NCBI RefSeq assembly: GCF_037975245.1
Contig: NC_092575.1
Coordinates: 9,332,001-9,396,000, forward strand
Direction: 5' to 3'
DNA length: 64,000 nt
DNA from: Apostichopus japonicus
Taxonomy: Eukaryota; Echinodermata; Holothuroidea; Aspidochirotida; Stichopodidae
Shown here: positions 1 to 12,952 of the stretch, one piece after another
How positions within the stretch are numbered: the stretch's first letter is position 1
How the letters are laid out: each line of letters starts with the position of its first letter
Translations under genes and position numbers: made by a program
Notes under the pieces: generated by a model
The model's database searches: none
The model's input: the letters and a program-made list of their open reading frames with translations, nothing else
Told to the model about the DNA's origin: nothing

Positions 1-1
1 A

Positions 2-304
2 ACATGTGCAGGCTTGTTTGTGGTAATATCAAAAATACCTTCCGATACTGGAAAATTTAAATGTGTTGTGTTCGACAAGAGAATTTGTACTTTGTTCTCT
101 AGGGGAAGTAGTGAGGATAAGTTTTATTACTTATTTCAGCGTGACACATTAACAACTAAAAGAAATTTGTACATAAAAGCCTTATTTTTAGAAGAAATCC
201 CAATTTTTCAAAGGATGGAGCAACTATTTCAAACTATAAGCAAGGAAAAACTAGAGAAATTGAGATTATTTTGTGAAAACTTTAGAAATGCATTCTTATC
301 TTAG
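2..304 (+). CDS. Unrecognised partial ORF, open at the window edge
   Basis: This reading frame is open from the left edge to a stop at 302-304, about 100 codons. The protein is rich in Lys, Phe and Leu and ends in a charged, probably helical segment with the motif SKEKLEKLRLF. I do not recognise a family and see no transmembrane segment. A polyadenylation-like AATAAA lies at 516-521. It is antisense to PRODH, in the intron after exon 8, so it could be the 3' end of a transposon gene or a chance ORF. Confidence is low. Confidence 0.2.
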   Translation, partial: TCAGLFVVISKIPSDTGKFKCVVFDKRICTLFSRGSSEDKFYYLFQRDTLTTKRNLYIKALFLEEIPIFQRMEQLFQTISKEKLEKLRLFCENFRNAFLS

Positions 305-996
305 GCTGGGGCCAATAGCAACTTTTCATCTCTTTTTCACTCTTTATCATGTATATATTTCTTCTATTACATTTTAATTTATTTCTTATATATAATTATT
401 AAGTTTATTATTATTAAGTTATTAGTATTATGAAAAGATCTCTTCATAGTGTTATATTATTTTATATTGGCTCTCATACCCTTGAAGAATGAAGAGAGAA
501 ACATACTGAAACTGAAATAAAATCTGGGGACTGTCTCCAGAGTGGCTAAAAGGGACTTAAAGAAGCTTACCGAATCAATTAAATATACTCCATACTATAA
601 CATGACAATATGTTAGTTTGAAATTGAGAAATTGTCTATCACACAAGATAAGAGCTCTGCAAGAGTAATCACGAGGTTTCATTTATAACTAAGCTGGAAT
701 AGTTCACATTTATACATCATGCATGGGATAACTTTCAAATGTTATCATCGTGCAGACTGTAATAGTGATCTCTAATGCAAATAGCTAGTAAATTATGGGG
801 GCAAAAAAGATAAAGATTTCATTAAGAATCACCTTCACAGCTGTGTTTTGAGAAAGGTTTATTATATATCCATTAATAAGACATGTTCAAGAAACAGACA
901 CAAAGATAAGAGCTTCTCCATGAAATGTCTCAGAATCTCAAAGTCAAAAAATTATGCAAGGAAAGAGGTATAGCTGATATTAGAGTCACCACCAAC
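305..996. other. PRODH intron 8 sequence, no recognised feature
   Basis: AT-rich sequence between the partial plus-strand ORF and PRODH exon 8. I see no exon with paired splice sites and no recognisable repeat structure. Confidence 0.5.
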
Positions 997-1143
997 CTTC
1001 AAATAGCACTGATATGTATTGAAAATGACTGCTTTCTGTTTGTTAAACTTCCTCATCATTTCTATGGCAAGTCTGCTTATAGCTGGCTGGAAGTAAGTCT
1101 GTTCAGCATCAACCATCAGTCGAACGTTTTTCTCAGTAGCCCT
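997..1143 (-). CDS. PRODH: PRODH exon 8 (proline dehydrogenase, barrel strand with flavin-site Asp)
   Basis: This exon encodes 49 residues, phase 0 at both ends. The acceptor is CTCCCTACAG before 1143 and the donor is GTTGGT at 991-996. It includes [16 protein letters not shown] and ends in [10 protein letters not shown], nearly identical to human PRODH in the same segment. In PRODH/PutA enzymes this is a beta strand of the FAD-binding TIM barrel. The Asp of VDAE corresponds to the active-site Asp of the PutA motif (family knowledge). The following exons, with the KLVRGAY and YKYVPYG segments of the active site, are not in the window, so the gene continues past position 1. Upstream exon 7 is 12 kb away. 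Confidence 0.97.
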
Positions 1144-3049
1144 CTGTAGGGAGAAAATGTTTTGCAAATTTAGAGAAAGTTTTCTTAGAAATTCTTTACA
1201 AATCAGACAAAAATGTGGATGCTCGATCTATTTAACCAGAAAAGATGAGAACGAGATTTGAAAATATTAAAGTAGGCCTACTATTAAAAAAAGAAATAAA
1301 GGAAACAGGCTAAGTGATTCCTTGCCACATTTTTCTGCTTGACCGTTGTTGGTGTAGCACCTCTAATATTTCCCATTACTACTGAGGTGTCAACAGTTTT
1401 GTTCCCCTGTATGGCATAACTCCTTCCCTTTTCATCCTTCTTATTCCTTGTTTTTCCCTACATAGTTATATTCCCGAAAGTTCAGTGATTGTGTCTATTA
1501 GCCCCATTGTTTGCTTAAGTTCTGCTAAAGAGGAGCACCTGGTTCCCTTGTTTGTTTAAGTGTCATAAGGTACTCTTAGGTTATCTTAGTATTCCATAGG
1601 AGACAGGTGCAAGTTAACCACTTCTTCTCTTCTGAATCCAGTATTAATAGGCCTAGTCTTTGTTTTATTTTTTCTTGAGGGAAATTTTTACGGTTGTGGA
1701 GTTATTGTAATTTTACACATTTGGTCCTTTCCATGGAAACTGGACCTGATAAGATTTTGCGCTGAAATGGTCTCCAACATATTTGGTCTAGAAAGAAAGA
1801 AGCTCAAAAATATATTTTCCCCAAATATTTAACCCTAAAACAATATGGAGCCCCACATATTCGGAACCAAAGAATGTGTCCAAAAATGCACCTGTGGAAA
1901 TGATCAGAAATGCCAACTCTTATTTGAAGCACTCACTTGTGGGCATCAACCAATTTGGTAAGAATTTTACAGTATAGAATTTTGACTCCAAAATGTTTCA
2001 ATATCCAGAAAGTATAGTCTTCCTAGGTGAAATATAGACACAAAGATAATAACAACAACATTTTACCAAAGGGATGGTTGGGTGGCAGAGCTGATTTGCT
2101 AGTTCAAACTTGTTAAAAGAAGCTGTCCATTTGCTCATACATCTATGTGTCTATATTTCACTCTTACCGCTGAATTAATTGGTTGTGACATGACATTGTT
2201 TATACACTGTGAAGAGATCTAACAACCTACTGCCAGAGCCAAAGTCCATCTAGTATAATCACAGAATATAAGGCCAATTTTGAGAACATTTGAGATGAGC
2301 TGTTGACCCCTTGAAGCTCAGAGCTGAAAACTGCTAAAAACTTTAATGCACCCAACACAAAAGCATCAACTATTTGAAGCAGATTTCATTTCCTGGATGA
2401 CTATATATGAATTGAAGATCAATTGAGATGGACTTTTATATTCTAAACTGAACTGAAATTGCTCGAACTATGTTCAAAAAAGAAAATATTAGGATGATAG
2501 AACTCACAGATAAATTGTAGCTTTAATTTTGGAGTTAACATGTTTACAAGGATTAAATACTTTGACTCATGAGACCTTTGACCTCTACCAATTTGATAGG
2601 GTTATTGCACTCACAGGACTGTACATTAAAGATGAAAATTATGTCAGGCAAGTTCTCTCTTATCTTAACTTGCCTGATTAGGCAGGCTAATGATAGATGT
2701 GTAAATATTAACAAAGTATCTTGGCGAGATCTTTCTTAATTCGTCCTTCGCAAGCACGTTCCTTCATCTCCACAACCTCTTTCACTTTTAAACAGTAAGG
2801 CACTTCTCCATTGAGTTAACTGTTTGACGGAAATCACAACAGCCCATTGACTTTTGTCAATGACAAATCTCAATGGGTATTAACTGTGTAAAATGGTTCG
2901 CTAGTTGCAAATGCATTATATAAGGGAATTTTTTCATGTACAGAGGTTGCTCAAGAACTTCATGGAGCGTTCCCTCCATTTTGAAACACACACAGGGAAA
3001 ACATCATTTAAAATCTGATTTATGTATATTACTCATTACTACATGGAAA

Positions 3050-3470
3050 GGGTTCAGCTTACGAAGTATGTAATTTGTTTTAAATGCATTCATTAACATG
3101 TTGTGTTCACATGTTCATTTCTAAACCGATTAAAACAGTTTGTTGAACATCACTATCATGACGGCTTGGCTATATGCAGGCAACTCCTAAACAGTCGAGT
3201 ATAGTACTGGCAACCCAAGTATACCAACAATAAACAAGTGGAAATCCTCATCTGAAGTACTTAAAATATAAGACCACTATTAGTGGAATGTTTCCTATGT
3301 TGTAGTAAGTTAAACTTACTACAACATAGGAAACATTTTAACAAGTTGTAACCACTATATTTTGAGTTTCACACTCTTAAAATCCAAACGTTAATGACAC
3401 AAGACCCTTTAGAGCCGATATGCACAATATCAAATCCACAATACACGATTATCTGTCATTTTGGTACAAG
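3050..3470. repeat. Dispersed repeat, copy 1
   Basis: This stretch aligns by eye, in the same orientation, with 37640-38040. Shared landmarks include a GGCTTGG..GCAGGCAA segment, AGACCACT/AGAGCATT, a TTTAACAAG block, TTAATGAC(A/T)CAAGACCC and a final ACGATTATCTGTCATTTTGGTA. It is probably an interspersed non-coding element. I could not define its termini. Confidence 0.6.
3287..3337. repeat. Perfect 24-bp inverted repeat with 3-nt spacer
   Basis: The left arm 3287-3310 and right arm 3314-3337 are perfect reverse complements around TAA. The matching place in the related repeat at 37.64-38.04 kb lacks this palindrome, so it looks like an insertion or a templated inverted duplication in this copy. 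Confidence 0.85.
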
Positions 3471-3759
3471 CAAAAGCATGGAACTGTCGAGTTGGTAAGC
3501 CTTCACTGTGCCAAACACTAACAACAGTAGGATAGTATTAGGGGTCGATAACACATACAGTGGCCAAAAAATATACATAAAAATCTCAATGTTCAGCATC
3601 ACTATCATCTGCATAGGCACCACAAACCACATACAGGTGACAGTGTTAACAAACAACATTGCAGATTACATGAAAAATTTATTGTGTTACCAGTCTCCCT
3701 TGTTGTCAGTGAATTCTGGCAGCTACTGGCCTGACTGGGCAAGTTGTTTTACAAGTTGA

Positions 3760-4037
3760 TGTACAGTCCTGACTCACTAAACTGGTTCTACATACTAAGA
3801 ATGAAGTCCAACAAAGATGTACTTTTTGTGATATCATGTTTACAAGGTTTACAAACTGACCTCTGGTGACCCCAAATGAACATTGAACTGCACAGAAAAG
3901 AATAGGGTTCCTGTACTCGATAAGAGAGATTCACATACTATACCATGAAGTTACAAGCAGTTACAAGTCACATGCACAAGTGCATGCTGTCACCATCACA
4001 TACATTCCGTCTGCCTCCGGCAAGGAATTAAAAACAA
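3760..4037 (+). repeat. GACCTTTGAC-type dispersed repeat with terminal hairpin
   Basis: A degenerate copy of the commonest repeat in the window. Landmarks in order are a TTTACAAGGTTT block, CTGACCTCTGGTGACC, a GGGTTCCTGTACTC block, a CACATACTA block, and a terminal ATTCC..GGAAT hairpin at 4003-4029 followed by AAAAA. Confidence 0.65.
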
Positions 4038-6928
4038 GAGCATCAATGATGCAGTATCTCAATACTGGAAGTTTTAATTTTGATTCCTAATTTCAAATCT
4101 TTGCTCTGTCTCTACAATTATCAATATCTATCATAGGCCGTGGGCCGAAGTAGGAAAAGTGATCTAAAAATTAATTTTCGTTGCAAAGTCACGGGGTCTA
4201 CATGAAACCCATTACATTTTATTAGCAATATGTATTATTTTCCAAAATCAGTTGTTCCCAAGTGTCAATGTTGCACATTAATGTTTTTTAGGCCAAAATG
4301 GCGGCAATTTCCCCATACATATCCTGCACAAAATAGAATAGACCACAAATACCATAAAATTGATCAGAAGGAGAATCTACCTTCATGTTGAGGTCCCGCC
4401 GGCTATTTTGAACATATGTGGAAAGATAATTTGTTTAGTGGGGGGAGGGGGGTCTACTAAAAGGTCACGAAGGACTAAAAACAGAAATAGAGGGCGCTGT
4501 CCATTTCAGTATATCGGAGCATTGCATACTGCTATGCGAAAAATTATAATTAAAATTACTTCGCGATGCTTTTCATTGTAATTACATGGAAAATCTGTCT
4601 TATTTTGATCATGTGCCAAACATCATTCTGCCTAGCCCAATTCTATGCACTGCAATTCCCATACCTATGTTTGGTAGCTGGACATGGATATATTAAATGG
4701 TGCTTAAAATCCTACCCCTCTCCAAAATTTCAGAGATTGAAGCCCCTCTTGAATTGAAAATATTGGGGCAAAGTTAAGGGATTGGGAAGGTATGGGGAAG
4801 GGTGAGGTGGTGTAAGGAGGGGATATGTATAAATCTAGTTTATAAATGAGGAAAGCATATGGGAGTGAAGCTCCAATGTAAACCATAAAGTGTTATGTAA
4901 AGAAGGCGAGAAAGGTGTGTTAGTTTCAGTTCTGTATTATATTATTATTGCAAAAGATATTTTTTCATAATTTTTTTTTGAAGCATTTCTTTTTGTAAAG
5001 TTACTTTATAAAGGGCCAAAACATTATGAATAAGAAGTGTAACTAAAAACAAGCATTTAGCATATTTGGTCAACGGCATATATGAACAGTGACAGTATTC
5101 TAGTTATTGTTACACTTTTTGAACAAGACATTCAACATGCACTGAGTGAGGACATTATGTGGTACAATGATAATTACTTTTATATAACCATTCAGAGAGT
5201 CAACTGAGTTGGAGATTCCTTGAAAAACAAGATTTTCAAAGCTCACACCACTTTTGACCAAAAGAGATGTAGTTGGTGTGCCTACATGCAAGTTTGAAAA
5301 TGTACTTAAAATATTATGTGTACAATCCAAGACATCACAGGCACACACCATCACCGGTGCATAAATTCCTTTTTACAAATATTGTTAAACTGAAGTAACA
5401 ATTGAAAACATTTACTATATCTAATAGCTACAGTATGTATACATTTTCATAGAACAGGACCTGTAACTGTAGCCGTCAAAAATTAGGACCGAGTCTTCCA
5501 CGGAAGGTTGCTCTTTACTTATTCATCTGGTTTTCTTTGTTTACCTTCGTGAAAACTACAAATAAAAATAATAATTATACAAACAACTACAATATGCACA
5601 TTCTATCGAATACATATACAATAACAAGTGAATATATCATCTATGGTAGTAAGGCTAGTCCATTCAGTGATATAGTCCCATCAAAACTGTCGCTAAGTTC
5701 TTACAAAAAGAATATTTACTATCTCTGTAATTAATGGATATACATATTACAATTGGACAGGAAGAAGCCTTTAGGTCCGGGGTAAATTTGCATCTAAACC
5801 ATAACATAAAATAACGTACCTCTTTGGACTCTTTACAAATGTCGGCTCAGTTAAGCACTCTGATAGGTGTGGCAAAGATAAATTGTGTCTTAACAACATG
5901 CATGGTCGGCCTATCTGTACAAGGCTGTGCACCCTCTCTCAAAAAATGCCGAGTGAGAGACATCTCGGCCTCGTACACAAAACAATTTAAAGTAACCATT
6001 GTGCGGTACTGTAATGTGAAGAATTCCACATCTGGGAATATTTGCCATGCAGGACAGCACGGGATTGCTGCCGAGCTCACAAATTATGAATACGAAAACG
6101 TTTAAATAACAATGAATAGATTTTACGTATAGAAATTGTGAATCAACTGTTACAGGACCTATGAAGTACATTGTACATTTTCATGAAAATTTGCAGGAAT
6201 TTAGACATGGCAACTTTCCATCATGTCGTCTCTCATGCAGAATTGCTAATTTGAAGGTCTTGAATAATATAACTACTGGAGACAGAATGTGGCCACTGTT
6301 TAGTGTGTGGACTGATCTCAGCAGCTTTGGGGCAGGTCCTTGATCCATTGATTCTGTTGACAGAGCAGATGAAGATTTATTTAATATGTACTTGTGATAC
6401 ACAAATGGGCTTCTTTACTTCACCTCAAGTAACTTAAAGTTGCTTTCAATCACTTCAATGTTGCATAGCTGATAGATAGTTTAAAAAGAGATATGCAACA
6501 TTGCAATAAATGTCCACATTAATAAAAACAGTGACTGATAAAGCTCAAATAAAATATGCTTATTAACTTATGCTGCATACCATGAGTTTTGCAAAATTGA
6601 TTATTCTACATTAATTTTTTACTTTACAATTCAATTATTTCCTCCCTCTTCCTCCCTCCCTTATTTACTTTTAAACAGTACATGGACCTGAATTTCCATT
6701 GAAATACATTTAATAAGCAAGACAGTATGCATGTCTGTTTACTTACCGAACCATGTTGTCGTTTTTTTCAATGATATGTTCACACACGGAACGGGACTAC
6801 AAGCAGTTATGTATGTTAAAAGAGCTATGTTTTGCATCATTACAGTATCATATTAGTATTTGTATAGGCCTATATTCCAACACGTACATATTTGCACTCT
6901 ATTTGAAGGCAACAGACGGAAATCTTAC

Positions 6929-6993
6929 CTGATTGATCATTGTGTGTGAAGTCTCCAAAATCTGTGCAGTATCAGTTTTAGCTGGTAAATCCT
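6929..6993 (-). CDS. Transposon gene, downstream exon
   Basis: This 65-nt exon has acceptor TTTTCTGTCTTGCAG and donor CAG/GTAAGA (donor bases at 6923-6928). Joined to the exon at 7526-7713, the leftover G plus AG makes a Glu codon, followed by 21 codons reading DLPAKTDTAQILETSHTMINQ without the last residue or two changed by frame. It ends in phase 0. The encoded stretch is acidic and polar and I do not recognise a domain. The phase match and clean splice signals are the support for its being real. Confidence 0.55.
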
Positions 6994-7525
6994 CTGCAAG
7001 ACAGAAAATAAAGAAAGAGATTTCAACAACAGTTTTGTTGAATTGAGCCTAGGATGATGATCATATATTTACTTTGTGATTATGATTTACTTCAAGGCCT
7101 GTATTTAAGAGACGGGTTGTAACTGTTCAGTTGGTTAAACTCGCATTAGTTCAAAAAATATATAAACAAGGCATCTTCAACAAGAAATACAGCATATTTG
7201 AAAGACCATACCAAGGGGAAAGAAACTTTGAACTCATTGCAAGTTTTACCTGAACCAGCAACCCTCTTCGTTCCTGTGACAAATTGTACACAGAACGTAC
7301 ATCCTGCCAACCTATTGTTTCAGCATAGCCTGGTCTATTGAATAACACTGGTTTAGTCAACGTTATAACTTAGCTAGAGCTGTGTACATTTTTACCGCGT
7401 AGGCCTAGGCTAGTTGAGAAGGACTGTGGTTACTGTAACTGTACGAACTCGAATGACACAGTTTCCAGTCGATTAGAGCATTCATTTTCAATGTAATATT
7501 TCAAGAATACTTAAATACAACTCAC

Positions 7526-7713
7526 CAACTGATTGTGTAAGTTTAGATATAGCCCTGGAGATTTTGGAAACGTCGGTAAACTTCATATAACATTGCCGAT
7601 GATACCCGCACGTTGTTGTGTCCAACGTCAAGTTGAGTTCTGCATTGTCAGACAAAATAGTATTGGCAATATCCCCTAATTCTCCGCCTAAAGCCTTCCA
7701 TTCCTTAGCACAT
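7526..7713 (-). CDS. Transposon gene exon with a C..H..CY..FT motif
   Basis: This 188-nt exon has an acceptor ending TTAATCAG-type sequence just above 7713 and donor GTTG/GTGAGT. It encodes 62 complete codons, beginning CAKEWKALGGELGDI and containing TTTCGYHRQCYMKFTDVSK. The C-x2-H-x2-CY-x2-FT arrangement recalls the N-terminal Cys/His segments of many uncharacterised transposon-associated proteins of marine invertebrates and fish. That is recollection of a style, not an identified family. The first coding exon was not found. An ATG at 7841, reading MATTSDKAACRTKMKL, is a possible start but lacks a clear donor. Confidence 0.6.
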
Positions 7714-8844
7714 CTGATTACTTAAGCTTTGGAGACATTGGTAAATGCAGTCATTTTCTCTGAGGCTGTCTTTGAAACATGGATAATGCATTATAATTTC
7801 ATTTTCGTTCGGCAGGCCGCCTTATCACTAGTTGTCGCCATGTTCAAATGTTGCCAGATGTTAAAAAGTATTGCGCAAGCCTGTAGACGCGATTGTGATT
7901 GGTTATTCGTGACATCATACGCTGTATTTTCGCCTTATAAACTCTCTCCAAATTTGATTAAAATGGTAACAGTTATTAATAACAACTGCAAAAAAGTGCA
8001 CGTTAGACAACTGGGAACAATCGATAATGGTGATTTCATATTATTTTCATAATTATAATGGCATTTGTTGGTAGTCCTCTCTGTGTTGCAACGAACTTAA
8101 ACGATTTTGGACTTCGGCCCACGGTCTATCATGGTACAACAAATATATAACTTGCATTTTTGCTACTTTGCCACGAATAGTCTCTGCAGGTTACACTTTA
8201 TCCTGCTAGTCTTGCCTTTAGCGCTCATTGCCTGTTAGTCGAAAGAACGACGTTGCAAGGTTTAGTAATGTCATAGAATATTTAAGAACTTGTTTTTTAT
8301 GTGGTATCCTTCATCTTGGGGCAGTCTCTGTTGGACTTTTTGGTCATATAGTTTGACGTCAATGACAACGGCCAAATTAGAAGAGGCGAACAACTCGACC
8401 ATATTCTTGATGCCTGCCTTGAGAGCTAGGCCTATTGACCTACTGTATGTTACTGTAGACTGTAGTGGTGACTACCATCAAAACTGTGTCCACTTCTAGA
8501 TATCAAAACAACCCACGTTTTTCCATCTCAATTTTTCTGACATGAAGATTTCATGGATTTATGACTTGGAAAAAATAATGTAAAAGAAGATTACAAGTTT
8601 TTATATGCAAGTGATGGGTGGCCTCTTCCTCCCATAATAGCCACCTCAGTTCCTCTCCATTTCGTTATTTTATTTTAATTCTTTGTACATTTGATGTCAA
8701 ACATTACAGGTTCAAAAGAAAGCTAAACATACTTCTTATAACCTTATACATCTTATATCCTTATAAATAAAACATAACCTTATACAATTTTTATAGTCTT
8801 ATAAAAGTTGTGATGCTATGGCCGGCTCCTCTTTTATACGTACC

Positions 8845-9200
8845 CATCAAACAAACTTACCCTGGTCCTTCCTAGGAAAAGCTGTCTGAACACCAGTACA
8901 ATGCTAATGTGGCTATCACTGAAAGCCTAATAGGCCTATATATATATATATTTTTAAATGCACTAGGCCTACAGTAAGTAGCCTTCAGAAATACAAGAAT
9001 GTGTATACGTAATTATACAAAATACATGAAGGGCAATCAAACAAACTTATCATGGCCCTTGCTCTGAAAAGCTACCTGAACACCAGTACTATCCTTAAAT
9101 GGATGTTACAAAAACGAAGGCCTAATATAAATTAAATGCACTATGTAGAATTCAGCAGTACAAAATGTGTATATGTAATTAGAATGCAATAGACTACACC
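8845..9200. repeat. Two-unit tandem duplication, ~189-bp period
   Basis: Units begin at 8845 and 9034. Both read ..ATCAAACAAACTTA.. , ..AAAGCT..CTGAACACCAGTAC.. and ..AATGTGTATA(C/T)GTAATTA. They have diverged by point changes and small indels, including a TA run present only in the first unit. Confidence 0.75.
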
Positions 9201-10309
9201 TGGCGTACCTATCTACAGTAGAGAAAATTGGTCGCGAGGGTAGCCATTTTCGTATATCTAACATGTAGCTGCCATGAGTCATAGCCAATCTGCTACAAAA
9301 CAGACTTGGGGGCGGGGCTTAATCATCAAAAACGGACCTTTTTACTAAAAGTAGGGGCGGCAGCTCAGTGTTGTTTTAAGAAAGAAAAATCATTTAAACA
9401 TCAAATAAAGCAAATAAATGCCATAAAATGTCATATACAGCTGGTAAAATTCTTATTAATACCTACCTGTAAACAACAAATGAAAGTTTAAAATGTTAAT
9501 AAAATATATAATATATAGGACCCTATCTTAGACGATACCACTGTTGAAAGACAATTCTATTCTATTCTCTTTCATAAAACATAAGTTTTGGAGCGTGTGC
9601 AAAAATGGGTTGTTTCGACTGTATTTCAGTCCAAATTGGCCCGATTTGGACATCTATCCGTGAAAAAGTCATAGAATGAGATAAAATTCTCGAATAAAAA
9701 ATAGTAACTTTTGTTGGCCTATATGATATATGCTTGCTCTGAAAATTCCAGAGAAAAAGAACTTTATATGAAGACGCTGAAAATTTTTTAAGAAAAGAGA
9801 GAGTCCCACTTACTGTTACAATATCTCTATACATGTAATGTATTGAGATAACAAGATAAAAAACATGATTAAAAACCATGATAAAAAGATGAGTTTTAAT
9901 GTTAGGACTTAAAACAATGAAAGGTGGGCGAAAGACGAATTGTCCGCGGCAGGGGGTTTCATAGATGTGATGCATAAATATGAAACGTCCTATCACCACA
10001 AAACTTAGATTTACTCAATGGTTGGGGAAGGTCCAAGGCTTTTGAACTAAGAATGCACCCACTATTTTGAGCACTATTATCTAGGTTTCCAGATTTTTTT
10101 GGATTGAATTCATATGATCTCTTAACTCCACATAAAGCAATATGGATTCTTGCAGTGAATTAACATGCATATATATGCAAAGTATGGGATTTATCCAAAA
10201 GTGATTGCGTTTGAAAGCTTTCAGAATTTGATCTATTTTTTTCACGTAATGAAAAAGAAAAGGTTTCTTGCACTTCATTTAAGCTTTACTTCGTTAAGTT
10301 ATTTTGTAT

Positions 10310-10920
10310 TTAAGGCATTTTGGGCCGTCACTCCTTTTACCTCAAATGACCTTTGACATCCACATAATGTTGAGTTTCTTGCATTTGTAAGGTACAAAAA
10401 TGATACAGAGTTCATCAAAACTTTGCTTTGAAGTTAATGTTTTTAGGAATTTCCAAATTTGACAACTTTTGACTCAACAGACCTTTGACCCAATTAAAAA
10501 ACAAGGTTCTCGCAATTACTCAGGTGGAACTACATGCAACATAAAAAACTTAATCCAGGTTCAATTTGGATAATTGTTTTACTAGATGTTTAGACATTGA
10601 CCCTGGTGAGCTCAAAGGACATTTTACCACCAAAGAAAACAAGTTCCTGCATTCTTTAAGAATACTGTACATTATGACGTTGATCTAAGCTTCACCGTAA
10701 GTTATTGCATTTACTGTACATGGTATTCAGAATTTGATCTATACTGAACTTTCATTTTCAGCCAAGCTCTACTTTCAGAGTTATTATGTTTTAATACTCT
10801 TCAACCTTTCCCGCTGGTGACCTATGACGTTCACAAAATGATTAGGCTTTTGTACTAATTTAAGCTGGATCTACACACCACATGTAAAATTCATCTACAC
10901 TTCACGTTCGGAGTCATTGT
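10310..10920. repeat. GACCTTTGAC-type dispersed repeat cluster
   Basis: Several degenerate tandem units of the same family, each with a TTTGAC..GACCTTTGAC core, a GGTTC(T/C)..GCA..ACTC stretch and an ACATGCA/ACACACC..TAAAATTCATC stretch. No terminal hairpin remains. Confidence 0.55.
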
Positions 10921-11872
10921 GTTACAAAGTCTTTCAAAAACAACTATCAAAATCAACTCTAAAGCAGTTTGTCAGTAAATATTGTAAAGGTACAGGTTCT
11001 CACAATGCTACACTAGCTCTGTGCTGTGTTAAAAATTGCCAAGCACCTGCTGATAGATTCATGCTTTTACCTGTCAGTGATACAATTGTTCTGCAGTGCA
11101 ACATTCAGTCCTAGCAATGTTTAATCATTGCGCGTAATCGAAATGTTTTAACTATTAACCTTTTATGATTGACAAAGTATTTGTCATTCGTCAAACATGT
11201 TTACAATAACTTTATTACCAGCCTGGTTCACATTTATTGGATGTCTGATCGAGTGCGTCAATTGTGGTATAGTTTAATTTCAATGTGCAAAATATGTGCC
11301 TGCTATCGTGCTAGGTTAGAGCCTAACCTATAACGTTGAACATCCTTCTACAGAAAACTCTTGCATACTAATCATCACACCGCTACAAGGTGTTACATCT
11401 ATTCATTGTTTAACACGTTTGCTTTAATTAGTGCTAGTAGTTGTTCTAGCCTCGAAGATTCATTTGAAAGTTTTTGATTTACTATGAAGGATTTTAAGAA
11501 ATGTTGTTGATGGAAGTTATTCACAGATTTTGTTTGGTAGAAGTTTTAACATGAATTAGAACCACATGCTAAGACAGGAAAGAACAAATAATGACAGTGC
11601 ACCATGAGAAAGATTCACTTTGATTTCTACAATGTTAAAATGACAGTGATGATGTCATAACTGTATGAGTAATCACAGTAATCGCGAGAAGAGCTATGCG
11701 ATTAATCAAAGTACAAAAGAAAGAGTCGACTAACAGCACTTCTCAACACGGATTACAAGGTTTTGGGGTCTTGATCTCTGATGACTTTCATATGAGTTTT
11801 TTGCAAATGAAAAGAGGATTCCATAACACACATATAACAATTTGGAAAGTTATGGATCCTTGAGATATAGAA

Positions 11873-12952
11873 CAGGGCTAAAATTTTAACGTTTGTCCGA
11901 TCTTCAGAGACGACCAAAAATCACGTCGTTGGACAACCTAAAACCCTGCTTAGGTTGTCCAATGGGCGACTAGCTTATTTGCCGTAAAGGTTCAACACTT
12001 AAAACTAAACACAGAAAATCCCTATTCTTTAAAATCTAAATCTGCCCCAAATAACTGATAGTAGCTTGTTGGTATCGTTCTCCATTCATATTGGAAACAA
12101 CGTAAGAAATAAATCACACTTTAGTACATTCCGTAATGAGGGGAAAATCCTACACTTTGGTTGTATGCACACCCCTTCGCATTGCTAACTTGCAGTTACC
12201 ACATTTTGTTATTTGTAAAGGCAGAATTTGCATACTGTACATATGCACCAATGGATACATAAAGTGTCTTATAATTTGTACTACAGAATCTGCTGGCCGC
12301 AACCACGCTTGCTTTCTACCTCACGGCTGAACGCACACGTTAAAAGCTAGCTGGACTACAAGGTGTATGCAGTACTATACTTTGCATGTGGGCATACTGC
12401 ATGCTCGTTTATGTGGCTGCAATGTACGCACTGTATACCCTGGGCTTTACCCTCTGTCTTTGGGAATGATTGGAAACCATTACCGAAATCATTTTTCACT
12501 ACTAGAGAATTTCCGCAACCCAACATAATTAATCATGAACAGTATCATACACCACATAAAGTGTCTGTAACTCTACACTACAGTTCTGTTCAAGATTTTC
12601 GCAAAGTCAATCTCAATAAGGCTAGTCATTAAGAGTAAGACTTAAGCCTCAGGCGGATAGACTAGGCCTGCTTTGCCTAAAATTACGATACTCACCTACA
12701 AGGCTGAATCAATACATTGCAATGTTACTTACGTATGGCTCTTGCACAATGCACACCATTTAAAAACCCAAGTGTTGGAAAATACGAGGAATAAAACTGA
12801 AATAATAGTCCCTGGGCATGTACCAGGTCAAGCAACTCCAGTAGTATTTTTTGGTGCTTTCATTGGACAACCAAAAAATCCTTCGGACAACCAAATATGA
12901 AGGCAAGGTTGTCAGATGGACAACCTTCAAATTTTCTTCAAAATGAGCCCTG
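11873..12952. mobile_element. hAT-like element with CAGGGCT ends, no transposase seen
   Basis: The left end is CAGGGCTAAAATTTT and the right end, reverse complemented, is CAGGGCTCATTTTGAAG. Just inside both ends are inverted TTGTCC/GGACAACC motifs, repeated several times at 11896-11970 and 12860-12925. The flanks ATATAGAA and TATTAGAA could be a decayed 8-bp target duplication. CAGGG-type ends with 8-bp duplications are typical of hAT elements (family knowledge). I could not match the internal ORFs to a transposase. Confidence 0.5.

Larger units (their letters stand above)
4135..8127 (-). mobile_element. 4-kb DNA transposon with 17-bp TIRs and its own spliced gene
   Basis: The ends are inverted repeats: 4135-4151 (AGGCCGTGGGCCGAAGT) and 8111-8127 (reverse complement AGACCGTGGGCCGAAGT), 16/17 identical. 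Both sides carry the direct repeat ATCAT (4130-4134, 8128-8132), a likely 5-bp target duplication. The minus strand holds at least two exons with good splice sites and matching phases (7526-7713, 6929-6993). I cannot assign a superfamily. The rest of the interior includes ORFs of 60-107 codons that I do not recognise. Confidence 0.7.

Noticed and set aside
5824-6171. Overlapping ORFs on both strands inside the 4-kb transposon
   Set aside because: No frame shows paired splice sites or a family motif, and I could not connect them in phase with the two supported exons.
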